This document shows positions 42,851 through 51,793 of a stretch of DNA of 64,000 nucleotides, piece by piece. Location: assembly GCA_965217565.1 (NCBI GenBank), contig CBDCIS010000006.1, forward strand, positions 124,001 through 188,000, in the 5' to 3' direction. The translations under genes were made by a program, and so were the position numbers. Origin of the DNA: CBDCIS01 sp965217565 (lineage in GTDB: Bacteria; Chloroflexota; Dehalococcoidia; Lucifugimonadales; CATOSD01). Each line of letters opens with the position of its first letter. The stretch's first letter is position 1. The notes under the pieces were generated by a model. The model was given only the letters and a program-made list of their open reading frames with translations. It searched no databases and was not told where the DNA came from.

Positions 42851-44536
42851 CTAGCGGCGTATCCAAACTGTGTCGTACTTCATGAAGTCGTGGCCAGCCC
42901 CACAGCAGCCGTGGAACCCCCCAACGCTGTTACTCACCAGCCAGAGATCGGGCTCCCACCAGAGATTGATCCAGTAGTTGTCCTCCCAGCTTGTCAGGAA
43001 GTCTTCGAGCTCTCGCAGAACCCGGGCGCGCTCCGCCTGGTCTTGAATGCCGCGCTGCCTCGCCGCGAGTTCTTCGGCCTTCGCGTTGGTCCACTCTGGG
43101 TAGTTGCGGAATGCGCCCAGTCGATAACTGTCCCCGATGATGGCATCGGGATCATTTATGGTAATCCCTGACCCCCATACGCCAAGCTTGAAGTCCTGTT
43201 CGGAGAAGGCCGCACGAAAGTCGGGACTTGGACGCGAGTCCAGATCCACTTCCACTCCAATCTTCTTCATCTGTTCCTTGAGAACAGAGGCCATATCGGC
43301 CCACTTGCCGGGGCCGGACATGATACTGGTCGTAAACCCGTCGCCGTGACCTGCCTCAGACAGGAGCCTCTTGGCTTCGGCGATGTCCTCATCTTTCGGC
43401 TGCCGGAACCCGGGTACCTGGTTCGCGTCGTCAATAGACCTTCCGTACCAGGTGTCCGGTGGGAAGGGAAGTCCGAGCTTTGTTATTTCCGGATCAGAGA
43501 ATAGCTCGATGTATTGGCTCCGGTCCGTGGCCAGGTGCAGCGCCCTTCTCAGGCTGGCGTCTTCGAAGGGGCTCTCGTTGATGTTTATCTGGATCTCGTA
43601 GTGCGTGCCTGGAAAGTGTGGATAGAACTTGTGAGACTCCACAAGTTCCTCTGCAAGAGACTTGGCCTCGATTGCGGTCACCTTGGGGTAAGGTTGGTGC
43701 TGCATCAATACGCGATCGGTCTTGAACGCCGTGATGTAAGCGGCTTTTTCCTTTATCACAAAACCCTTGATGCTATCTACGTATGGAAGGCCCTCCTTGA
43801 AGTAGTTAGGGTTTTTCTCCAGTTCATAGGAATCGCCCTTTCGGTAGGAAATGAACTTGAAGGGGCCGGTTCCGACGGCGTTCGCGGGATCGTCGAATCC
43901 GATGTCGGCGCGATACTTGGGTAACATCTTAACGTAGTCAATGGCAAAGAATCCGAGAAACGCGGCCGCGGGTTCTTTTAGCACAATCTGCACGGTGACG
44001 TCATCGACCCTTTCCCAGCTTTTCGCATAGGGGACCCAGAGGCCGGCCCTGCTCAGCCCACTGGCGGCCATTTCATCGAGGCTGAACATTACGTCATCAG
44101 CGGTAAAAGACTGACCCGGCTCCCATTCGATGCCCTGGCGAATCTTGAAGGTGTATACTTTGCCTCCGTCAGTTACCTCCCAGCTTTCGGCCAAGTCCAA
44201 GCCAATCTCAGACATGTTGTCGGGGTTCATCTGCACAAGCTGGTTATACAGCGGGCTGACGACGCCTAGCGCGGTTGTACTTCGCAGCTTGTAAGGGTGC
44301 CAATTCGAGGGATCTCCTGCTTGCATGTTAAGCACACCGCCCGTCACGGGTCCATCCGCCGGCGCCGCCGTTGGTGCAGGGGGTGCGGCGGTGGCCACGG
44401 GAGGCGCGGCCGCTGCCGGGACAGCTGGAGCCACTGTCGGCTCAGTAGGCTCAACCTCATCTGTCCCCCTACAAGCAAAGAAGCTAAGAATGGCCATCAC
44501 CAGTAGGATGCTGATAATGTAAGTGGTGTGCCTCAT
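42851..44536 (-). CDS. Extracytoplasmic solute-binding lipoprotein, SBP_bac_5 family
   Basis: 561 residues. Lipoprotein signal IISILLVMAILSFFAC with the lipid-bound Cys at position 22, then an Ala/Pro/Thr-rich linker, then the mature protein VTGGVLNMQAGDPSNWHPYK. EPGQSFTADDVMFSLDEMA and NPNYFKEGLPYVDSIKGFVI are family signatures. It anchors outside the membrane and delivers the ligand to DppBC. It is the first gene of the transporter operon, with a promoter at 44626-44654. Confidence 0.92.
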   Translation of the reverse strand: MRHTTYIISILLVMAILSFFACRGTDEVEPTEPTVAPAVPAAAAPPVATAAPPAPTAAPADGPVTGGVLNMQAGDPSNWHPYKLRSTTALGVVSPLYNQLVQMNPDNMSEIGLDLAESWEVTDGGKVYTFKIRQGIEWEPGQSFTADDVMFSLDEMAASGLSRAGLWVPYAKSWERVDDVTVQIVLKEPAAAFLGFFAIDYVKMLPKYRADIGFDDPANAVGTGPFKFISYRKGDSYELEKNPNYFKEGLPYVDSIKGFVIKEKAAYITAFKTDRVLMQHQPYPKVTAIEAKSLAEELVESHKFYPHFPGTHYEIQININESPFEDASLRRALHLATDRSQYIELFSDPEITKLGLPFPPDTWYGRSIDDANQVPGFRQPKDEDIAEAKRLLSEAGHGDGFTTSIMSGPGKWADMASVLKEQMKKIGVEVDLDSRPSPDFRAAFSEQDFKLGVWGSGITINDPDAIIGDSYRLGAFRNYPEWTNAKAEELAARQRGIQDQAERARVLRELEDFLTSWEDNYWINLWWEPDLWLVSNSVGGFHGCCGAGHDFMKYDTVWIRR

Positions 44537-45166
44537 ATCGTTCCTCCCTCCCGAGCGAAAACAAACTCATTATCCTGAAAGGACGCGTATAAGCTACGTT
44601 TCAGGCTAGTCACCTTGATAATGCGATAATCTCAGCTTTACACGGCCTTGTCAAGTTGAGGATTAGGCCGCCTTCTAACGCCTAACTGACATAAGGCATC
44701 GTGGGGATCCTGCTTAAATGTTTTGGCTGGTCTTCGCGTTGCTGCGAATGGAACGTTAGGGTCGTACTCAGCCGTGCAGTCCGGCAGAGGACGTATGTCA
44801 AACCGGTTTCGGCAGCTTCAGAGTACATCGGGTGCCTGGTTCTCATTCTGCTCGCCTGACCCTGTTCAGACACCCTACATATACCGGGGGCTGGCAATTC
44901 ATTGAGCCAGTTGCTTAGCAGAGTTGCCGGCAGCTTCGTTAGTCAACAGGAGCGTGGCATTTGGTCTGGGGAGTTGAGTTGATGAGGGAAGTTGTACTGA
45001 ATCTCCATTTGGAGCGGTTTTGGGAGTCGAATGTCGCAAAGGTCGATATGTGAGATCGGGGGACAAAAGTGTTAGCAACCAGCAAAAGTGGGACACTTTG
45101 AGACCCGAGAGATCAGGAGTCGGATGGAGGTCTGGTGAGCTCCCTGAGGGCCCTGTTGTAGTGTTT
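44537..45166. other. Intergenic region ahead of the solute-binding protein gene
   Basis: Contains the promoter of the binding-protein gene near its left end. The right part (about 44900-45166) runs into a transposase fragment and may be the end of that old element. No further gene is supported. Confidence 0.45.
44626..44654 (-). promoter_or_regulatory. Promoter of the solute-binding protein operon
   Basis: Read on the minus strand: TTGACA (44654-44649), 17 bases, GATTAT (44631-44626), 89 bases ahead of the start. Confidence 0.55.
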
Positions 45167-45453
45167 TCACCTTTCGATGGTTTGAGCCTGCACCACCTTT
45201 CTGCGTCGTAGGATTCCTGCCACCTTCCCTTGAGCACGTCTGAGGGTGTCACGTTGCCCGGGGCCTTGTGGTAGCGGTCGGTAGCTGACGAAGGCCGCGA
45301 TAGCCGCCTCTAGGTCGGCAGGCGACTCGTAGGGCACCTGGTTTACGTCCCGCTTCAGCGCCTGGTGGTAGCGCTCCAGCCTCCCGTTGGTCTGAAGGTG
45401 GAAGGGGGTTGTTAGTATGTGCTTGATGCCGACCATACCCAAGTAGTCTCTTA
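45167..45453 (-). pseudogene. 3' fragment of a retroviral-integrase-type (rve) transposase
   Basis: YLGMVGIKHILTTPFHLQTNGRLERYHQALKRDV and YESPADLEAAIAAFVSY are the end of an rve integrase core with its Glu (LERYH). The next part has slipped frame (VTPSDVLKGRW is readable in another frame). The 5' half is missing, cut off by the IS5 copy at 45454. A dead element used as a landing pad. Confidence 0.7.
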
Positions 45454-46304
45454 GAGGGTGTGTGAGAAGTCTTGGATATGTATTAGAATGGAGGCATGAA
45501 ACGCAAAGCATACCCCAGTGACCTGACTGATGAACAGTGGAAGATGCTCGCTCCGCTACTCCCGGCAGCCAAAACTGGGGGAAGGCCACGTACTGTAGAC
45601 CTGCGGGAAGTCGTCAACGGCATTCTATACGTTCTGCGCAACGGTTGCACGTGGCGAGCCATGCCGCATGACCTCCCGCCTTGGGGTACTGTATGGTGGT
45701 ATTTTCGGGAGTGGAGAGAGGATGGTACATGGGAACGAGCCAATGACGCTCTCCGAGTCAAGGTCCGGCAGGCCGAGGGGAGGAACCCGACACCTAGCGC
45801 TGCTATCATAGACAGCCCCAGTCGGTCAAGACTACGGAAAAAGGGGGCCTCGTGGCTATGACGCTGGCAAGAAGGTCAACGGTCGAAAGCGACATATCAT
45901 TGTAGATACCATGGGGTTGCTGCTGGCGGTGGTGGTGCATCCTGCCAATATCCAGGATAGGGATGGGGCGAAGCTGGTCATCGATAAATTGATAGGGAGG
46001 TTTCCCCGCATGAGGTTGGTCTGGGCCGATGCTGGCTATGCTGGAAAGCTGGTCGAGTGGGTCTGGGCCCTGACAGGCTGGGCACTCGAGATTGTCAAGC
46101 GCCCCAGGGACAGCCACCGTTTTCAAGTGCTGCCGCGAAGATGGGTGGTCGAACGAACATTCGCGTGGCTCAGCAGGTGCCGTCGGATGAGCAAGGACTA
46201 CGAAGCTCTGTCCGATACAACCGAGGCGTGGACCCATATAGCTATGATTCATCTCATGCTCCGACGCTTAGCACCAACCTAATTTGAACTTCTCACACAC
46301 CCTC
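45454..46304 (+). mobile_element. IS5-type insertion sequence, copy 2 (mutated)
   Basis: 851 bases with the same ends as copy 1 and a perfect TTA duplication at 45451-45453 and 46305-46307. Two extra C residues near 45816 (ATAGACAGCCCCAGTC against ATAGACAGCCAGTC in copy 1) break the first transposase frame, so this copy is likely inactive alone. Confidence 0.9.
45496..46282 (+). pseudogene. IS5-family transposase, frameshifted copy
   Basis: Same two frames as copy 1. The first frame is thrown off at the 2-base insertion just after AAIIDS and stops at 45861. The second frame from 45911 (MGLLLAVVVHPANIQDRDG) to 46282 is unchanged. Confidence 0.85.
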
Positions 46305-46391
46305 TTAGAGAATTGATAGACAACTTGCCGACCTCGGATCTACCAGACAAGCTTAAAGGACTGCCGGATGCCTTGACTGAGGTGGAGCCGA

Positions 46392-47333
46392 CTAGTTGGA
46401 CAGAATTAAGGTGGAGCTAAGTGAGGGTCCCGCAGCTCCCGCATAAGATACCACGTCTGCTTCCGGCGACCACCTCTCAGCTGCTGACTCTTCATTTTGG
46501 GGCGCCGTGCCTTCAGAGAACACTTCCCCGGGTGTCTTGTATCCCAAGGCCTGATGGGGCCTCTGGTCATTGTAGAACCGGAAGTAAGCTCCCAGTTCCC
46601 TCCGGGCCTCCCCCGCGCTGGCGTAGGCTTTCAGGTACACCTCCTCGTACTTCACCGTGCGCCACAGCCGCTCGACGAAGATGTTGTCTTGGTACCTCCC
46701 TTCCCGTCCATGCTGATCTTCACACCGCGGTCCTGAAGGACCTGGGTGAATTCCTGACTGGTGAACTGGCTCCCCTGGTCAGTGTTGAACACCTCCGGCC
46801 TTCCCCTCTCCAGCGCCTCTGTCAGGGCCTCGGCGCAAAAGCCTGCCTCCAGAGTGTTGGACAGGCGCCAGGACAGGACATACCGGCTGTGCCAGTCCAT
46901 GACGGCCACCAGGTAGAGGAATCCCCGGGCCATGGGCAGGTAGGTGATGTCGGCGGCCCACACCTGGTTGGGTCTGGTGATTTCGGCCTTCCCCAACAGA
47001 TAGGGATAGACCCGCACTCCCGGCGCCGGTTGGCTGGTACGAGGTCGCCGGTAGATGGCCCGCAGTCCCATGACACGCATCAGCCGCTGCACCCGCTTCC
47101 GGCTCACCACTATACCCTGCCGCTCCAGCCAGACCTTCATCCGCCGCGACCCATAGAAGGGGGTCGCCTTCTACTGCCGGTCTATCTCCCGCATCAGCGA
47201 CAGCTCCTCTTCCGAAGCCCCCTTGGGACGGTAGTATATGCTGGAGCGGCTCACCCCCAGCAGGGCGCATTGCCCCACTATCGGCAACGAGGGATGCTCC
47301 CGGTCCACCATCTCCCGCCGCCGGGCCGGGTTC
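46392..47333 (-). pseudogene. IS3-family orfB transposase, copy A
   Basis: rve-type integrase (ITRPNQVWAADITYLPMARGF; FNTDQGSQFTSQEF) broken twice: an amber codon about 53 codons in, shared with copy B, and a one-base deletion after MDGKG that splits the end (NDQRPHQALGYKTPGEVF) into another frame. Confidence 0.85.
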
Positions 47334-47616
47334 ATGGACCGGACCTCTCCGCCAAGAAATCCAGCTCCACCTTCAACTGGCCGATCTCCTGGTACAACCG
47401 GGCGACCAAGGCAGCGTCGCTCTTGGCCTTGTGGTCCTGACCGTTACCGAACACACCGGCGGCACCCCCGGTCAGGACCTTCTTCCAGGCTTGAATCTGG
47501 CCCGGGTGGACTTCGTACCGGGCGGCCAACTGGGCCACTGTCTCCTCCCCCTTCACCGCATCCAGGGCCACCCTGGCCTTGAAGGCCGGGCTGTGCTTCC
47601 TTCTTCCTTGCGCCAT
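47332..47616 (-). CDS. IS3-family orfA transposase subunit, copy A
   Basis: 94-residue helix-turn-helix protein (HSPAFKARVALDAVKGEETVAQLAARYEVHPGQIQAWK) with a C-terminal leucine-zipper-like helix. Overlaps orfB as ATGA. One residue differs from copy B (WKKVLTG against WKKALTG). Confidence 0.88.
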   Translation of the reverse strand: MAQGRRKHSPAFKARVALDAVKGEETVAQLAARYEVHPGQIQAWKKVLTGGAAGVFGNGQDHKAKSDAALVARLYQEIGQLKVELDFLAERSGP

Positions 47617-47891
47617 GTCCTTCTCCTTCCAGACAGCAACAGCTGCCCTTAGTTTAGGAGCAGGACTCTCACTTAGCCACCTGTCCAGTTTTCTGGGTCC
47701 ACCTCAGATCTTGCTGTCAATCCACATTACAAGCTCAGAGAGGCGTGCAAAACAGCGATTCGAGGCGAATCGACGAAATCCGATAGTGGAAATCCCACAA
47801 TTAAGCGGCTCTCTGTGTGGATGGGATTGCCTGAGTCGAGGCTGAGAGGAAGTTTGCTTTTCGCCCGAACGTTATGTTACCTTGCCGGTGC

Positions 47892-48057
47892 TCCCCACTA
47901 CGAGCGAAGCCACCAATGTGGAACACATGGGCCTTATGCCCTCTTGTGGTCCACATGAACTGGGTGACTCGTAGTGGGGAAGCCCATAGCCGCAAGGGGG
48001 CATCCTCATGTCGAGAATTACCCTCGTAGAGTCTTATCCCTCCAAATGCCCTTATCA
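47892..48057 (+). ncRNA. Structured leader RNA ahead of the CAP-domain gene (candidate)
   Basis: TCCCCACTACGAG (47892-47904) is exactly complementary to CTCGTAGTGGGGA (47968-47980). Inside, ATGTGG (47916-47921) pairs with CCACAT (47951-47956), and GGGC pairs with GCCC (47929-47941), giving an 89-base rod with symmetric internal loops. GGGCAT and ATGCCC at 47998-48052 can form a further helix. An intrinsic terminator follows. No known riboswitch core is evident to me; a 6S-like or novel regulatory RNA is possible. One open frame runs through it, which I regard as chance. Confidence 0.5.
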
Positions 48058-48089
48058 AACCCTCATCGGTGTATCCGGTGGGGTTTTTT
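48058..48089 (+). terminator. Intrinsic terminator upstream of the CAP-domain gene
   Basis: AACCC-T-CATCGG pairs with CCGGTG-GGGTT around a five-base loop and runs into six T residues. It lies 27 bases before the GGGGAGGG ribosome binding site of the next gene, so it could attenuate that gene. Confidence 0.8.
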
Positions 48090-48129
48090 CCTGTGGAAGT
48101 TGAACGGGAAACATTCGGGGAGGGATAGG

Positions 48130-49797
48130 ATGCCGAATGGCGGTGACTACCACGAACGTGTCGGGGTTTGCCCCAGATGCAGAAGTACCAGGATTCGGAC
48201 TAGGCGGCAGAGACACCAAAGCCAGGTGTGGAGATGCCGCGCTTGCAATGGAGTGTTCCTGACTCCTGCGATTGCTGAGTATGTTTTCTATGCTAATTCC
48301 AATACGCGCGGCGTCGTTTTTGCCCATCAGATTCCCAAAATGGAACGCCGAGCCAGGCTATACGCCCGACGGAAGAAGAGGATGTTGCGAAACCTCACTG
48401 TTGCGGCTGTCGCGGTCTTGGCGCTACTGACCGTTGGTTATTGGGCAACCTACATACGAGATATTGAGGATGGGAGTGCGCCTGCTCAGACGCCTCCGTC
48501 AGTCCCGCCTACGCTTCTGCCGAGCGCGCCCCTGACGCCTCCGTCAGTCCCGCCTACGCTTCTGCCGAGCGCGCCCCTGACGCCTCCGTCAGTCCCGCCT
48601 ACGCTTCTGCCGAGCGCGCCCCCGACGCCTCCGTCAGCCCCGCCTACGCTTCTGCCGTTCACGCCCCCGACGCCTCCATCAGCCCCGCCTACGCTTCTGC
48701 CGTTCACGCCCCCCACGCCTCCGTCAGCCCCGCCTACGCTTCTGCCGTTCACGCCCCCCACGCCTCCGTCTGAGGTGCGCCCAAATCTGCGGCACTTAGA
48801 CGAAAAGCAGTTCATGCTGGAATTGGTCAACGCTGAACGGACAAAGGCTGGCGCTGAACCTGTCATGCTAGGCGACAACATTGCCGCGCAACTCCACGCG
48901 GAGTCGGCGCTTGAGCATTGCTTTGCGTCTCACTGGGGCATAGATGGCCTCAAGCCGTATATGCGTTACAGCTTGGCCGGCGGCTACCAGTCCAACGCAG
49001 AGAATGGACATGGCAGTGACTACTGCATCACCGCGTCGGATGGCTATGCCCGCCTCGGTAACATCAGAATAGACATCATGGACGCAATGTACGGCTGGAT
49101 GAATAGCCCAGGCCATCGCCGCAATTTGCTCGACCCCTCTCACAAGAAGGTCAACATCGGGCTGGCGTGGGACAATTACAATTTCAAGGCTTATCAGCAC
49201 TTTGAGGGAGATTACGTCGAATATGACCTTCTCCCGACGCTCGAAGACGGCGTCCTCACTCTGTCCGGTACACTGAAGAACGGCACGTCATTTGAAAGCA
49301 AAGACGACGTTGCCATCATGGTGTTCTACGACCGCGCTCCGCATCCCCTGAGCATAGGGCAGGTCTCCCGCACCTACTGTTACGACAATGGCCTACTGAT
49401 TGCCGCACTGGTCGAGCCAATGAGCTATGGGGATTACCTAGAAAACGAGTATGAGGAAACCCCTTATTATGACGCTTGCCCTGACCCCTACGAGTTCCCA
49501 CCTGGCGCCCCCGCGCCTGGTTCGCTCTTCGAAGCGCTCAATTTCTGGCAAGAGGCTTACGATGCCAGTCAAACGATACCAACTGACCCCTTTACGGTGC
49601 GGTGGATAACCGCCTCCAAGTGGGCCTTCCAAAGAAAAGCGTTCTCCGTCAAAGCTGATATGGGAGAATTGGTCGCCAAGCATGGGCCTGGGGTTTACTC
49701 GGTCATGCTATGGGGGACAGTCGATGGCGAGCCTAGGGTCATATCCCAATACTCCATGTACCACGACGTAACACCGCCTACTGCGTACACGCCATGA
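48130..49797 (+). CDS. Membrane-anchored CAP/SCP-domain protein with zinc ribbon and Pro-rich stalk
   Basis: 555 residues. Order: a zinc ribbon (VCPRCRSTRIRTRR...VWRCRACNGVF, residues 15-45), a transmembrane helix (LTVAAVAVLALLTVGYWATYI, about 87-107), a stalk of six 15-residue repeats of type PPSVPPTLLPSAPLT (about 120-210), a CAP domain (ELVNAERTKAGAEPVMLGDNIAAQLHAESALEHCFASHWG; MNSPGHRRNLLDPSHKKVNIGLA), and a C-terminal beta domain. The zinc ribbon should be cytosolic and the CAP domain outside. CAP proteins bind lipids or act as hydrolases; the role here is unknown. ATG at 48130 with GGGGAGGG at 48117-48124. Confidence 0.85.
   Translation: MPNGGDYHERVGVCPRCRSTRIRTRRQRHQSQVWRCRACNGVFLTPAIAEYVFYANSNTRGVVFAHQIPKMERRARLYARRKKRMLRNLTVAAVAVLALLTVGYWATYIRDIEDGSAPAQTPPSVPPTLLPSAPLTPPSVPPTLLPSAPLTPPSVPPTLLPSAPPTPPSAPPTLLPFTPPTPPSAPPTLLPFTPPTPPSAPPTLLPFTPPTPPSEVRPNLRHLDEKQFMLELVNAERTKAGAEPVMLGDNIAAQLHAESALEHCFASHWGIDGLKPYMRYSLAGGYQSNAENGHGSDYCITASDGYARLGNIRIDIMDAMYGWMNSPGHRRNLLDPSHKKVNIGLAWDNYNFKAYQHFEGDYVEYDLLPTLEDGVLTLSGTLKNGTSFESKDDVAIMVFYDRAPHPLSIGQVSRTYCYDNGLLIAALVEPMSYGDYLENEYEETPYYDACPDPYEFPPGAPAPGSLFEALNFWQEAYDASQTIPTDPFTVRWITASKWAFQRKAFSVKADMGELVAKHGPGVYSVMLWGTVDGEPRVISQYSMYHDVTPPTAYTP
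48488..48772 (+). repeat. 45-base tandem repeat encoding the Pro-rich stalk
   Basis: Six in-frame copies of a 45-base unit (15 residues each). The first three end PSAP, the last three PFTP, so the array grew by block duplication. Confidence 0.85.
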
Positions 49798-49896
49798 GAC
49801 CCAGGGGTAGGAAATCAGAGGCCCCCGGCGCGCTACGCGGGACGCTCTGGGCTGCCTCACTAAAAGAAACACATGGATAGGATAGGAGGTCTTGAA

Positions 49897-50133
49897 ATGC
49901 GTCACCTGTGTTTGGTCTCAGCAGTCCTGGCATAGCTGGTCTTAGGGGTGGCATGTGATGTTGAAGCAACAAGGGCAACCGCGCCATCGTCAGGAGAACA
50001 ACCAAGCAAGTCGAAACAGACAGCAAAGGAGGACGGCAGTACCAGTGAAGCCGAGGGTCAACATTCGCCAGACTCAATAGCAAAGGAAAACTCAGGTACT
50101 CGTGGGCGGTCGATTTGGGTCCATTCAAGCTAG
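49897..50133 (+). pseudogene. Short lipoprotein gene with an amber codon in the signal peptide
   Basis: ATG at 49897 with AGGAGGT at 49884-49890. MRHLCLVSAVLA, then TAG (49933-49935), then LVLGVAC with a lipobox Cys and a Ser/Lys/Glu-rich tail. Only one base change separates this from an intact lipoprotein. The text after the 50133 stop (NGYFVAREYVNEARAGT in another frame, to 50380) may be its frameshifted C-terminus. Function unknown. Confidence 0.5.
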
Positions 50134-50297
50134 GTCGGACTGCCAGACAGTAGCCTGCCCCACAACAGCCTGCCGGAGAGGGTGGGCCGTTGGGAACGAG
50201 TACGCCAACAAGAACGGCTACTTCGTCGCCCGCGAGTACGTGAACGAGGCTAGAGCGGGCACATCGCCAACGGGCGGGGATAGCGCTGCCAACTTCT

Positions 50298-50628
50298 TCA
50301 CTCGGACCCAAGCCGCACTTCAAGTGCGCGCTTGGACCGGATCCCTGACACCTTCATTGAAGTTCCCTTCTCCAAATTGAGGGCCTCCATAGGGCGAGAG
50401 AACAACTTTACGACTATCTCGTCGTACCCTTCCTCCAATCCGCTGACAACCGCAAGGTAGAACTTCTCCGGCGACTCATTGGCGGCTCTACGCTGGCTTA
50501 ACTCAATGTTCACCGAGTCAGGCATCTCTCCTCCGTGAGCTTTGACTTCAAACAAGCGTCCAAGGTCGTCACCTGCGTCTGCTCCAAGCCCTCGGAGACG
50601 AGTGAAGTCTTTCAACTCTGCCTTGTTA
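50298..50628 (-). pseudogene. C-terminal DUF3883-type fragment, cut off by IS630
   Basis: NKAELKDFTRLRGLGADAGDDLGRLFEVKAHGGEMPDSVNIELSQRRAANESPEKFYLAVVSGLEE matches the DUF3883 restriction-like C-terminal domain (EVK core). The upstream part of the gene lies at 51796-54335, beyond the IS630 element. Rejoining across the TA duplication restores the protein except for one base of frame. Confidence 0.75.
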
Positions 50629-50630
50629 TA

Positions 50631-51793
50631 CCATTTCATGTTGACGAGGCCGCATAGTGTGCCGGAAGACTTCGCGTTGTGTGTTCGATCCAACTCCACG
50701 CCGTGAGCGACCGCACCCGACCCGGATCAGATTCAAGCTCACTCAGGTAGGCGTCAACCGCCTTCATCTTCTCCTCTATGCTCCCGTATATCCTGCCCTC
50801 CACCCACCTGCGGACCTCTTGGAAGACCCGCTCAGCGGGATTCAGCTCAGGACTATATGCAGGCTGCACGATCGTTGCCACTCCAACAGTCCGTACTATC
50901 TCACCCCGGTGACCACGCGCTCCATCCCACACCAGGGCCTCGATGTCCGAGTGATGCTTCAGGCCATCGACTGCCACCGCTATAGCCGCAGACTTCATCG
51001 AATCGATCCAACCCCACAACAGCTTGCCCCTCCGAACGTCTACCACCAGGAACAGGTACATCCACTTGTAGACCATCTGCACTCGCTGATGCACCTTCAC
51101 TCCACGACGACCCCACACCCTACGCACCATCCCCCGCAGGCCCACTCGCATCTCATCGGCAAAGCCAAAGGCCGTCTCAGAACTCACGCCCGCTTCGGCA
51201 AGGCAACAACCAAGCCCCCCTTTTTCCACGACTCCTGCGCAGCTACGTCTGCCTTCTCATGACGGCCCCTCGGGACCTTCGGGCTGCATCCCAACCTCTC
51301 AAGCAGACCATAGACGCTGCCCGACTTGTAGCTCACCCCATACTCGGACTCTATCCAGTCCCTGATCTCTCCCGCCGTTCTGAACCGTCCCGTCGACACC
51401 TCCTCGGTCAACTCCTGCTCTTCATCTGTGCTCAGAAAGCGCGGTTTGCCCATGCCTCCCATCTTGTGGGACAACACTCCTTCCACACCTCCCTCTCTAT
51501 ACCAGCCCACCCACGTCTGTACCGTCCGGTAGTGGACTCCCACCGCTCTTGCCGCCTCACCGAACTGCCATCCCGACCGCACCAGCCACAGTCCATGGAG
51601 TCGAGTACGAAGGCTAGTGTCACGTTCTGCCCGGTAGGCCGCCTTCAGCGCCTCCGGTGTATCCTCCCCATGCCAATCTATTCGAAGCGGTCGTCCGATC
51701 ATCTGATACCCTCCAACACTGTATGTCGGCTAGAGCATGGATGAACTATTAGGACATCGCTAGATACTTCCAGGTCTTGTTATCATCAAATGG
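50631..51793 (-). mobile_element. IS630-type insertion sequence
   Basis: 1163 bases with ends CCATTTCATGTTGACGAGG and CCATTTGATGATAACAAGA (inward, imperfect) and a TA on each side (50629-50630 and 51794-51795), the IS630/Tc1 target. It splits a DUF3883-type gene. Confidence 0.82.
50636..51702 (-). CDS. IS630-family transposase, made by frameshifting
   Basis: The first frame (51702-51184) is the HTH part (REGGVEGVLSHKMGGMGKPRFLSTDEEQEL, then VSYKSGSVYGLLERLG). The second frame (51229-50636) is the DDE_3 part: FADEMRVGLRG, ALVWDGARGHRG and QPAYSPELNPAERVFQEVRR. They overlap at A5G6 (complement at 51215-51225), a typical -1 slippery site. The joined product, about 345 residues, looks complete. 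Confidence 0.85.

Larger units (their letters stand above)
46378..47706 (-). mobile_element. IS3-type insertion sequence, copy A (inactive)
   Basis: 1329 bases with ends TGAGGTGGANCC...TGGACAG at both sides, nearly identical to copy B at 60995. Differs by a missing G in the G-run near 46705 and so lacks an intact orfB. Flanking trinucleotides are GAC and GAT. Confidence 0.9.

Noticed and set aside
46421..47582. Long open frames on the plus strand across IS3 copy A, and mirrored ones across copy B
   Set aside because: They are antisense to the transposase genes and appear in both copies only because the DNA is the same.
46305..47845. A gene split by IS3 copy A (flanks 46305-46377 and 47707-47845)
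   Set aside because: Both flanks have open frames, but the target duplication is imperfect and two different joins are possible, so no single protein can be supported.
47892..48057. 6S RNA or a known riboswitch
   Set aside because: The rod shape is suggestive, but I see no conserved core of GEMM, cobalamin, ydaO or other common classes and cannot confirm 6S without a covariance search.
49778..50323. A 181-codon minus-strand open frame
   Set aside because: It overlaps the lipoprotein gene on the other strand, has no start signal and no recognisable fold.
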